64,000 bases of DNA, taken from assembly GCA_003452915.1 (NCBI GenBank), contig DMMZ01000027.1, forward strand, positions 16,233 through 80,232, in the 5' to 3' direction. How positions within the stretch are numbered: position 1 is the first letter of the stretch; each line of letters starts with the position of its first letter. Below are positions 16,343 through 23,756 of this stretch, one piece after another. Origin of the DNA: Clostridiales bacterium (GTDB taxonomy: Bacteria > Bacillota > Clostridia > Oscillospirales > CAG-382). The position numbers were made by a program, and so were the translations under genes. A model generated the notes under the pieces. That model ran no database searches, was not told the DNA's origin, and saw only the letters and a program-made list of their open reading frames with translations.

Positions 16343-17253
16343 AGAACATAATTGAAGTCAAGGATTTTGTAAAGAAATACAATAATTTTACAGCAGTTGA
16401 TAATGTTTCATTTGAGGTAGAGGAAGGAAGTATATTTGCGTTTTTAGGTCCAAACGGTGCAGGAAAAAGTACAACAATAAATACATTATGCACTATTTTC
16501 GATAAAACTTCAGGTTCCTTGTTTATTGATGGAAAAGATGTCACGCACGAAAAAGATGCTGTCAGAAATATTATTGGGGTTGTATTTCAAGAACCAACTT
16601 TGGATAATAAAATGACCGTTAATGAAAATCTGATTATGCACTGTCATTTCTATGGAATATCTAAAAATGAAGCTACTGAACGTATTCAATTTGCTTTAAA
16701 TTTAGTGGATTTGTTGGATTGGAAAAAAGCTATGGTAAGCAGTCTGTCCGGCGGTATGAAACGCCGTGTTGAAATAGCAAGATCATTGTTACATTATCCA
16801 AAAGTATTGTTTCTGGATGAGCCGACCACCGGTCTTGACCCACAAACTAGAGCACATATTTGGGATTATATTGTTAAATTGCAAAAGGAAAAAAACATTA
16901 CTATATTTTTAACTACACATTATATGGACGAGGCTGAGATTTGTGGCAAGGTAGCGATAATGGATACCGGTAAAATCGTTGCGCTAGACACTCCTTATCG
17001 TTTGAAACAACAATATACCAAGGATAAAGCTTATATAACCACGAAGGATGAGCAAGGGTTGATATCATTGTTGGATAAAGGTAATTATAGTTACAAGCAG
17101 AAACCTGGTTATTTTTCAATTGAAGTTGACGATATTCCAAAGCTTATGGAGTTATTAAGCGAACAGAAGTCGGTAATTACTGATTTGGAAATTAAAAAAG
17201 GCACTCTCAATGATGTGTTCTTAGAAATCACAGGAAAAGATATACGAAAATAA
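16339..17253 (+). CDS. ABC transporter ATP-binding protein (DrrA-like exporter)
   Basis: 304 residues. Walker A GPNGAGKST at 37-45, signature LSGGM at 136-140, Walker B LFLDEPTTGLD at about 157, and an H-loop 'LTTHYMDEAE' near 188. The C-terminal region is the extension usual in daunorubicin/multidrug-type exporters. It energises the permease encoded next. I chose TTG at 16339 because the SD GGAAAGG of repeat B lies 11 bases upstream; the ATG codons at 16315 and 16330 lie before or within that SD. The upstream motif shared with the LytTR operon suggests common control. The substrate is unknown. Confidence 0.9.
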   Translation: MKNIIEVKDFVKKYNNFTAVDNVSFEVEEGSIFAFLGPNGAGKSTTINTLCTIFDKTSGSLFIDGKDVTHEKDAVRNIIGVVFQEPTLDNKMTVNENLIMHCHFYGISKNEATERIQFALNLVDLLDWKKAMVSSLSGGMKRRVEIARSLLHYPKVLFLDEPTTGLDPQTRAHIWDYIVKLQKEKNITIFLTTHYMDEAEICGKVAIMDTGKIVALDTPYRLKQQYTKDKAYITTKDEQGLISLLDKGNYSYKQKPGYFSIEVDDIPKLMELLSEQKSVITDLEIKKGTLNDVFLEITGKDIRK

Positions 17254-17256
17254 ATC

Positions 17257-17289
17257 TGAAAGACTTTCGGCGTATCGCCAAGGAAAGGG
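17257..17289 (+). repeat. Minimal relative of the start-codon repeat
   Basis: TGAAAGA joined directly to CTTTCGGC-GTATC-GCC and AAGGAAAGGG. These are the first seven bases and the last hairpin plus SD of the family, with the whole core missing. It supplies the SD before the permease start at 17302. Confidence 0.55.
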
Positions 17290-17301
17290 ATAATTTTACA
17301 T

Positions 17302-18138
17302 ATGGATATAGTATTAGCTCTATGGTATAGAAATATAAAAATTTTTACACGTAATCGTGTTCAGCTTAGTTTCACGATTATAATGCCGTTTTTCTTCTTG
17401 TATGTGTTCAGCGCAATATTTAAAAACGACAACATTTTAAATCCGGTCAATTATATGCTTGCCGGTATTGTGATAACAACAGTTTTTCAAACATCACTTA
17501 GTATTGCAACCAGTACAATTGAAGATATTGTTTCGGGTTTTATGAAGGAAGTGTTGGTTAGTCCTGTTAAGCGTATTCAAATTGCCGCCGGTCAATTATT
17601 GTCAGCAGCAACAATAGCAACCTTACAGGGAATTATAATTTTATTTATCGGTTATTTTATAGGACTTAAATTTACATCCATTATTACACCTTTTGCAGTA
17701 ATAGGCGTGATGATTGTTGTCGGACTTGTATTTTCAGGGTTAGGGTTGTATATAGCAGCATTGGTCAAGAATTCGCAAACGTTTCAAATTGTTATTATGG
17801 CTATTACAATGCCATTGACATTTCTATGCGGTGCATATATACCGCTCTCGTTGTTACCGAATGTACTACAATATATCGCTTACTTTAACCCTATGACTTA
17901 CACAACAGCATTTTTTAGAACAATTATATTAGAGAAAACCACTTTAACAACCGATCAACTGATAGCAGAGCAGCTTGCTTTTAAAATAGGGAATTTTGTA
18001 ATAACACCCGCAATCAGTATGTTTATTGTAATCGTTTTTGGATTCGTATTTTTATTATTATCAACATATGTTTTCTCAAAGGTTGATTTTTCTCGGATTA
18101 ACCGTTCAAAAAGTAAAGAAGGAGATATCTGGAGTTAG
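17302..18138 (+). CDS. ABC-2 type transporter permease
   Basis: 278 residues with about six membrane segments. 'FMKEVLVSPVKRIQIAAGQL' is the ABC-2 loop motif; 'LPNVLQYIAYFNPMTY' follows the fifth segment. It is the membrane partner of the upstream ATPase and closest in layout to DrrB/NodJ-type drug or polysaccharide exporters. The ATG follows the minimal repeat's SD by 17-20 bases, which is long, so another start cannot be excluded. Substrate unknown. Confidence 0.9.
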   Translation: MDIVLALWYRNIKIFTRNRVQLSFTIIMPFFFLYVFSAIFKNDNILNPVNYMLAGIVITTVFQTSLSIATSTIEDIVSGFMKEVLVSPVKRIQIAAGQLLSAATIATLQGIIILFIGYFIGLKFTSIITPFAVIGVMIVVGLVFSGLGLYIAALVKNSQTFQIVIMAITMPLTFLCGAYIPLSLLPNVLQYIAYFNPMTYTTAFFRTIILEKTTLTTDQLIAEQLAFKIGNFVITPAISMFIVIVFGFVFLLLSTYVFSKVDFSRINRSKSKEGDIWS

Positions 18139-18179
18139 TTATATAACATAAAATTGCATTTCACCAATTATTTTTAACC

Positions 18180-18204
18180 TCTTACCCGTATTATGCAACC
18201 TGTT
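18180..18204 (+). promoter_or_regulatory. Shared upstream motif, copy 2 (candidate LytTR operator)
   Basis: TCTTACCCGTATT, four bases, AACCTGTT. It matches copy 1 at 16044-16068 at 20 of 25 positions. It lies 86 nt before the GTG start of the LytTR gene, with a TATAAT near 18239 downstream. It suggests autoregulation. Confidence 0.5.
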
Positions 18205-18289
18205 GTCAAATAGTACTTTATTTATTATGAAGAATACGTTATAATAGTAACATAAGCAATATAAGTTTATAATATAAGGTGGTGATACG

Positions 18290-18754
18290 GTGAAGATAAA
18301 AATTGAGATTGTAGATGATTTGAACGAGGATGAGGTGTTAATCCGCTGTGGCCGCGTGGATAATACAATTCAAAAGATACATCAATATATTTTAGAACAA
18401 TCCTTATTGAGCTCAAAAATTATATTCTACAAGCAAAATCAGGAATTCTACTTTCCTTTAGATGATGTTTTATTCTTCGAAACCGAAGGTGAACAAATAT
18501 ATGCACATACAATAAATGATACTTACCGTATTAAATACCGTTTATATGAATTAGAAGAAATACTTCCTAAGCATTTTGTCAGAGCAGCAAAAGCAACAAT
18601 AGTTAACATATTGCAAGTGTATTCTATTACTCGTAATATCACCGCTTCAAGTCTAATACAGTTTATAGGTAGTCATAAACAAGTATACGTGTCAAGACAT
18701 TATTATAATAATCTTAGGCAACGTATAAACGAAAGGAGTTATTATGAAAAATAA
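18290..18754 (+). CDS. LytTR-family DNA-binding regulator
   Basis: 154 residues. The C-terminal half ('FYFPLDDVLFFETEGEQIYA', 'ELEEILPKHFVRAAKATIVN', 'VSRHYYNNLRQRI') is a LytTR DNA-binding domain. There is no receiver domain, so it belongs to the small stand-alone LytTR group. The start is GTG at 18290 after GGTGG. It overlaps the following LiaF-like gene by 11 nt; LytTR/membrane-protein pairs of this kind often form self-repressing two-gene modules. The ABC exporter upstream shares its putative operator. Confidence 0.85.
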   Translation: MKIKIEIVDDLNEDEVLIRCGRVDNTIQKIHQYILEQSLLSSKIIFYKQNQEFYFPLDDVLFFETEGEQIYAHTINDTYRIKYRLYELEEILPKHFVRAAKATIVNILQVYSITRNITASSLIQFIGSHKQVYVSRHYYNNLRQRINERSYYEK

Positions 18755-19448
18755 AAATTGGTTTTGGGGATTTTTCTTTTTATTAGCAGCAGTATTTGTT
18801 GTAGCAAGTCAAACAGATTCATTTGGTGAAATAGGATTTTTAAGTATTATAGCCACAATATTACTCGTATCACTTTTTATTCATAGTTTGATTAAATTAA
18901 ATTTTTTCGGAGTATTTTTACCATTAGCGTTTCTTTATATGATTTATTGGCAACCGCTTGATCTAATCGAAATATCAAATTGGGTTTTAATATTAACGAG
19001 TATTTTGATCAGCATTAGTTTTAGCATTCTCTTTAATGTTCATCCAAAGAAGGTAGAGCATTGGCATTGTGGTAACAAAAACTTCAACCAGACAACCGAA
19101 AATATTGATGATAATAATCCTCAAACAAAAGTATCTTTTGGTGCGTCCAGCAAGTATCTGCACGCTGATTGTTTGAAAAGTGGGCAGTTTACTGTTTCCT
19201 TCGGTGCTCTTGAAGTGTTTTTTGACCAAGCACAGCTAAGCCCCGACGGAGCTGAAATATTTCTTGATTGTAGCTTTGGTTCCATAACGTTGTATGTTCC
19301 AAAGCACTGGAAGGTAAAAGAAAGTATAAATGCGAGTCTTGGAGGGGTAGAAAATAACATGCGTCATTCCCAACCTACCGAAAACGCACCTGTTTTAACC
19401 CTTAAAGGCAATGTTCGACTAGGCGGAATTGAAATAAAGTATATATAA
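18744..19448 (+). CDS. LiaF-like membrane protein
   Basis: 234 residues. Four short membrane segments in the first 110 residues (LiaF_TM/DUF5668-like) are followed by a soluble beta-rich domain ('GALEVFFDQAQLSPDGAEIF', 'CSFGSITLYVPKHW', 'LGGVENNM') that matches the C-terminal cell-wall-stress-response domain of LiaF/VraT-type proteins. It is co-translated with the LytTR regulator and may sense the envelope or restrain the regulator. No enzymatic motif is visible. Confidence 0.75.
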   Translation: MKNKNWFWGFFFLLAAVFVVASQTDSFGEIGFLSIIATILLVSLFIHSLIKLNFFGVFLPLAFLYMIYWQPLDLIEISNWVLILTSILISISFSILFNVHPKKVEHWHCGNKNFNQTTENIDDNNPQTKVSFGASSKYLHADCLKSGQFTVSFGALEVFFDQAQLSPDGAEIFLDCSFGSITLYVPKHWKVKESINASLGGVENNMRHSQPTENAPVLTLKGNVRLGGIEIKYI

Positions 19449-19468
19449 ATATTCGACGATATAAACAA

Positions 19469-19508
19469 CACCGCAGCGGTTTTTCATAACCGCTGCGGTT
19501 CGCTTTTC
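19469..19508. terminator. Terminator between LiaF-like gene and the minus-strand DUF4434 gene
   Basis: ACCGCAGCGGTT / AACCGCTGCGGT is a perfect 12-base-pair stem with a six-base loop, then CGCTTTTCTT. It lies between convergent genes and probably serves both. Confidence 0.9.
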
Positions 19509-19517
19509 TTAGTTATA

Positions 19518-20987
19518 TTATGGTAGCGTTATTTCCGTTAATTCCGATTCGTTGCCGCTGAAGTCATAAACGGAAATATAATATTTACCAGCTTTTTCTG
19601 CTTTATATGTTTTTTGTATAACGCTGTTTTTTTCTTTGCCTATCTCAACAGTTGCAATAAGGCGAGTTTTTGTTTCGTCAAAAACACGGAAGCCGCATAT
19701 GTCTTTATTGTCGATTGCATCCCATGTAATAGTCAGACCATTTGCAGTTAAAACAGGTTTGCTTGGGGATTCAGTTTCCAATTTCCCGTTTTGTACATAA
19801 TACACATAGGACTTGTTATATCCAGGATTTCTTTGCAGAGGTGAATAATAATGGTTCCAGGAGAAGCAAATATTCGCTTCTGCGTATTTTGATGTAACAT
19901 TGATTTGCTTGTTCACAAATTCATTAATGGTCGCAACACTACCTCCCTCACGGAAGTTTTCATTATTTGCCCAAAGAATCAGCCCTGGCTTTGCATCAGC
20001 TGCCGCTTTGTAGTTTACCCACCATTTATCAAGGTCTAAACTGGGATTTCCGCCGAACGAATCCTGCGGACTGAAAATATCGCCTTCCCGGAATTCTGTC
20101 AGTTTAAATATATCCTTCCACATTTTTCCGCACTCATCCGGCGTGGACAATGTAGGATTTATAAACGGGCTTAACATCATTGGCATTCCCGGTGTGATTT
20201 GATTAAAATAACGAAGGTAAAGATTAAAACTGTTAGATAATAATTTTGCATAAACACCGCCATCTGTACCCTTGCATGCTATGTCTATATTCCAAATCTC
20301 GTTATTATAATACCAACAATAAATCTGATCCTTGTAATCATTGCCATACTTCTGGTAAATTTCATCTGCAATTTTATTGCTGATATCCGCATTTTCTTCT
20401 ATAAACTTAGCAAAATAACTATTTGTTATAATATCTGTAGAACCATCCGGCATTTTCGGGAGCCCCCACCCGTAAAGCCACCAACGATTATCGCTGACAA
20501 GGCCTATAATAACTTGAATACCTGTTTTTTTACAAGCTTCCAGACATTTTTTAAGTGCATCATTGCCTGTGTTTGCCGACTTTAATTCAAGCAGGTCAGA
20601 AGGGTATAAAGAATTCACTCCTGTTGTAACATATGTATCCGGATTCTGACCTAATTGGGTGTCCGTATTATAAGTTAAATCAACAACCGATTGCAAAATT
20701 ATGTATTTCATACCGGCATCAGCCATGTTCTGGCATTCTGTATCCCAACGAGTTTGTGACCAATTTCTAACCAACCAGGATTGAATGAAGGATCCGCAAA
20801 GAGTCCTCACCTCGGGTAATGATGGAGCATCTGACGTTGTTTCCGAATTGGTATCGGAAGATGAAGAAGATTCATCTGTGTTGATTTTTGCGTTACAACC
20901 AGTAAGGAAAATAGAAATACATGATAAGATTGCCGCCATCATTTTGACTCGTTTTTTGATAATTCTATCTTTCATTATTACGGTCAC
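19518..20987 (-). CDS. Secreted lipoprotein with DUF4434 (TIM-barrel-like) domain
   Basis: 489 residues. A lipoprotein signal ends in LTGC (Cys about residue 31) and is followed by a Ser/Thr-rich linker. The domain from about 58 to 385 starts 'LCGSFIQSWLVRNWSQTRWD' and contains 'WYYNNEIWNI', 'PMMLSPFINP' and 'LILWANNENF', typical of the DUF4434 glycoside-hydrolase-like family. The last 90 residues resemble a fibronectin type III-like domain. It is probably a surface carbohydrate-active protein, but no family-specific substrate is known to me. The unknown gene at 21009-21908 lies 21 nt upstream and is probably co-transcribed. Confidence 0.75.
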   Translation of the reverse strand: MTVIMKDRIIKKRVKMMAAILSCISIFLTGCNAKINTDESSSSSDTNSETTSDAPSLPEVRTLCGSFIQSWLVRNWSQTRWDTECQNMADAGMKYIILQSVVDLTYNTDTQLGQNPDTYVTTGVNSLYPSDLLELKSANTGNDALKKCLEACKKTGIQVIIGLVSDNRWWLYGWGLPKMPDGSTDIITNSYFAKFIEENADISNKIADEIYQKYGNDYKDQIYCWYYNNEIWNIDIACKGTDGGVYAKLLSNSFNLYLRYFNQITPGMPMMLSPFINPTLSTPDECGKMWKDIFKLTEFREGDIFSPQDSFGGNPSLDLDKWWVNYKAAADAKPGLILWANNENFREGGSVATINEFVNKQINVTSKYAEANICFSWNHYYSPLQRNPGYNKSYVYYVQNGKLETESPSKPVLTANGLTITWDAIDNKDICGFRVFDETKTRLIATVEIGKEKNSVIQKTYKAEKAGKYYISVYDFSGNESELTEITLP

Positions 20988-21008
20988 CTGCTTCGAATAA
21001 TATAATAA

Positions 21009-21908
21009 TTAATTGAGTTGATACCTGTGAACCATGTTGATATAATCCACATCGTCAGCTACAGGGTGATCGCTCAGACCGGAAATCTGCAGGTCGAGTA
21101 TGTTGGCACCTTGAACAGACCAGACATAATCCAGGCGGTCTTCTGTCCAGTGTGTTCCGTCAAGCCGCAGATCACGCATAGTAGCAACAAGATAAGTTTC
21201 ATCAGCGTCGTCGTCGGAAAGCTTGCCGGAACGTGGAACCATAGACATGAAACGGGTAAAACGTAGCATCGGCTTGCCGTTTTCGCTTCGAGCAAAAATT
21301 TCACCAAAACCACGTTTGAATTCCAGTGATAGAGTGGCAATCACATTTTTATTTTCATTGAGAAACTCATAAATACAAGTTACTGTGTCTGTTTCCTCTG
21401 TTCCGCTTACCCTAAAGGTATTTCTGAAATAACGTGTATCGGGATAATTCCTGGTATTAAAATTATGTACATCATCATTGGTACAGTTGTCAGGACTTCC
21501 GTAATGGGAACCCCAGGAAAATGCACTCCAGTAATCTTCCTCGGAATTATTTGCAAGTCCAGTATCCATGTGCCAGTATTTTCCGCCGGAAACATAACCC
21601 AGACACAAATACGCATTGCGACAGGGCTTGCCATCAATGTTCACCCTACGGATCTTCAATTCCCGAAGGTCAATAAGAGCCGAAGATTCCGTGTAAAGGT
21701 CAGAATAAACGCTGTGAGCGTAATAATGCGCACCGGCACAAAGCTCAAGCATACATTTGATATGATCTTTAAGAGGAACATCAAAACCGTAAAGACTTTC
21801 ACGTGAACGGTAAATATAACCTCCAACCTTATCTATTGCATGATAAGGGCCTATATAAACATTATCCATGCTGTTGTCAAGATCTTCCACTTTGTAATTA
21901 TGTGACAT
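21009..21908 (-). CDS. Unrecognised protein, possibly carbohydrate related
   Basis: 299 residues, no signal peptide, no membrane segment. It is rich in Tyr, Asp and Trp ('MDNVYIGPYHAIDKVGGYIY', 'YWSAFSWGSHYGSP', 'EFKRGFGEIFARSENG'), a composition common in beta-sandwich carbohydrate-binding or lyase-like proteins. I do not recognise the family. Its GC content and codon use are visibly richer than the flanking DNA, suggesting later acquisition. It is probably co-transcribed with the downstream DUF4434 lipoprotein. Confidence 0.65.
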   Translation of the reverse strand: MSHNYKVEDLDNSMDNVYIGPYHAIDKVGGYIYRSRESLYGFDVPLKDHIKCMLELCAGAHYYAHSVYSDLYTESSALIDLRELKIRRVNIDGKPCRNAYLCLGYVSGGKYWHMDTGLANNSEEDYWSAFSWGSHYGSPDNCTNDDVHNFNTRNYPDTRYFRNTFRVSGTEETDTVTCIYEFLNENKNVIATLSLEFKRGFGEIFARSENGKPMLRFTRFMSMVPRSGKLSDDDADETYLVATMRDLRLDGTHWTEDRLDYVWSVQGANILDLQISGLSDHPVADDVDYINMVHRYQLN

Positions 21909-22037
21909 AATTTTATCCTTTCAGAATAGATTATTTATCTTACGTTGCATTCATGTTGCGCTTTTTATTATAAACTAAAGTTTATATAATTTCAATATTT
22001 TTCAGAAGATAATTATATGCAAATTACTAATTATATT

Positions 22038-22083
22038 AAAAACCCCCGAAAACCTTGATTTACAAGGATATTCGAGGGTTTTT
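22038..22083. terminator. Terminator after the 22138 gene; near-copy of the tRNA-Gln terminator
   Basis: AAAAACCCCCGAAAACCTTG ... CAAGGATATTCGAGGGTTTTT forms a strong hairpin with A/T tails on both sides. The same sequence, about 90 percent identical, follows tRNA-Gln at 46356-46402. Confidence 0.85.
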
Positions 22084-22137
22084 AATGCAATGAACGAGAA
22101 ATAAAAATAACTAAATATACGCTAATTTAGAAAGAAT

Positions 22138-23685
22138 TTATGTTTTTTTGTATTTTAATTTACTATATATCAATATTCCGACCGATGTTATTATTACTGC
22201 CGAAATTCCTAAAATCCAAGGAAGAACAGATGCTTCTTTGTTTTTTATTTTATCGGTTGAATTTATCGTTTCATTTGATTCAATCGCTTCTGATGCTTCT
22301 GTTGAGTTTGACTCTGTTTCGCAATTACTTACAGTTTCGCTTTCCGTTTTTGTATATGAATTAATCTCTGACTCAATTTCATAGCTATTTTCAGAATTTG
22401 TCTCGGAAGAAAGCGTATATAGTTCGCATAGGATAATAAGTATATGACCAGCTTCTGCACAGTAATAGGGCTCGATATGATTTTTTTGTATATAACTTCT
22501 ATTAATGGTTTTTATGTAATCGTTAACACGGTCTAAGTCATTCATTAAAACAGCTGCACGACCTATCAGAGCCCACGGGTAAGCGTCCCCGCAATCCATA
22601 TTTACCCAATCTTTTCTCGTTACTCCTGTTTTTCCGAATTCCTCGTTAAAACGGTTATATATAAAAGTTGCTTTTTCACTTTGTGTCTCAAGTAGGCCGA
22701 ATATTACTGGGAACAACTGACTTGTTGCGTTAGGATAAAATACTTTCATATCCTCCTTTGTTGTACCAAAAGCAGGCTTACCGTTATCAAATACCCCGGG
22801 AGAAAATGCTTTGTTATTATCATCCCAAAAAGTGTTAAGCAAAGCTGACTTTATCTTTTCCGTATTTACAAAGCATTCTTTAGCATAAGATTTATCATCA
22901 ATAAATTCCGTAAAAATTTTGTCGGCTGCAAGGTAACCTTTATACACCTCACAGTTATCCATAAGGTATGCAACCATATAATCCGGTTTTGCTCCTGTCA
23001 AATCGAGGTTCTTAATATATGTAGCATTTATCACATCAATGAGAGTTTTGACAAGCTCTTTTTTATCATTTAAGAAATCATTGTCAAATACTCTTGTGTA
23101 TTCGTATAGAAGTTCAAGAAAGATCGCTGCATATGAATCGGTACTGTCATAATTACTTTTGCGTAAAAGTTCGTTTTTGTGATTTTTATAAGCTGTCGGA
23201 TAATCAAGCTCGATAATTTTTCCGTTATCGCCTATAAAAACATAATAATCATAAACAGTACCCTTGACCCCGTTGACATCACTTTTTAGAGTATTCATAT
23301 GTAAAATATACCAGTTGATATAATTCAAGGCAGTATCTTTACCATCATTAATTTTTAATGTATCACAGCCTTGTATCAGTCCAAGAACGGCAAAAGCAGA
23401 AAAATAAGGAATAATTTTTGTACTTTTCCAAGATGTATATTCGCTTGATTTTATACCATCAATATCAGGCAGTGGTAGGTATTCAGAGTATGAAATAATC
23501 TTTGGTAATGAGAATGCGATAGCACTGTTTGGTAACGCAAGAGAATTAACATATTCTATTTCTTTGTAAATCAAGTCTTTATAATAATTACTATTTTCCA
23601 TATTACCAAACTCCTCAGCTATACATATTAAGGATAGTGGAAATGCTAAAACAATCGATAATAATAAACATATCAGCTTTTTCAT
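22138..23685 (-). CDS. Secreted, membrane-anchored six-hairpin glycosidase-like protein
   Basis: 515 residues. Signal peptide (about 1-24, 'LICLLLSIVLAFPLSLICIA'); a helical catalytic-like region (about 40-430) with repeated Tyr/Asp-rich helices and 'TRKDWVNMDCGDAYPWALIG', reminiscent of alpha/alpha six-hairpin glycosidases; a Ser/Glu/Thr-rich spacer (about 432-485); and a C-terminal membrane anchor ('VLPWILGISAVIITSVGILI') with a Lys-rich tail. It probably acts on an extracellular polysaccharide at the cell surface. The fold call is from pattern only and the substrate is unknown. Confidence 0.6.
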   Translation of the reverse strand: MKKLICLLLSIVLAFPLSLICIAEEFGNMENSNYYKDLIYKEIEYVNSLALPNSAIAFSLPKIISYSEYLPLPDIDGIKSSEYTSWKSTKIIPYFSAFAVLGLIQGCDTLKINDGKDTALNYINWYILHMNTLKSDVNGVKGTVYDYYVFIGDNGKIIELDYPTAYKNHKNELLRKSNYDSTDSYAAIFLELLYEYTRVFDNDFLNDKKELVKTLIDVINATYIKNLDLTGAKPDYMVAYLMDNCEVYKGYLAADKIFTEFIDDKSYAKECFVNTEKIKSALLNTFWDDNNKAFSPGVFDNGKPAFGTTKEDMKVFYPNATSQLFPVIFGLLETQSEKATFIYNRFNEEFGKTGVTRKDWVNMDCGDAYPWALIGRAAVLMNDLDRVNDYIKTINRSYIQKNHIEPYYCAEAGHILIILCELYTLSSETNSENSYEIESEINSYTKTESETVSNCETESNSTEASEAIESNETINSTDKIKNKEASVLPWILGISAVIITSVGILIYSKLKYKKT

Positions 23686-23756
23686 TAAAAAATTTCATCC
23701 TTTTAAGCAAGATTTAAAATATCAACAGTATTTAGAATTGATTTATTGAGTAATTT

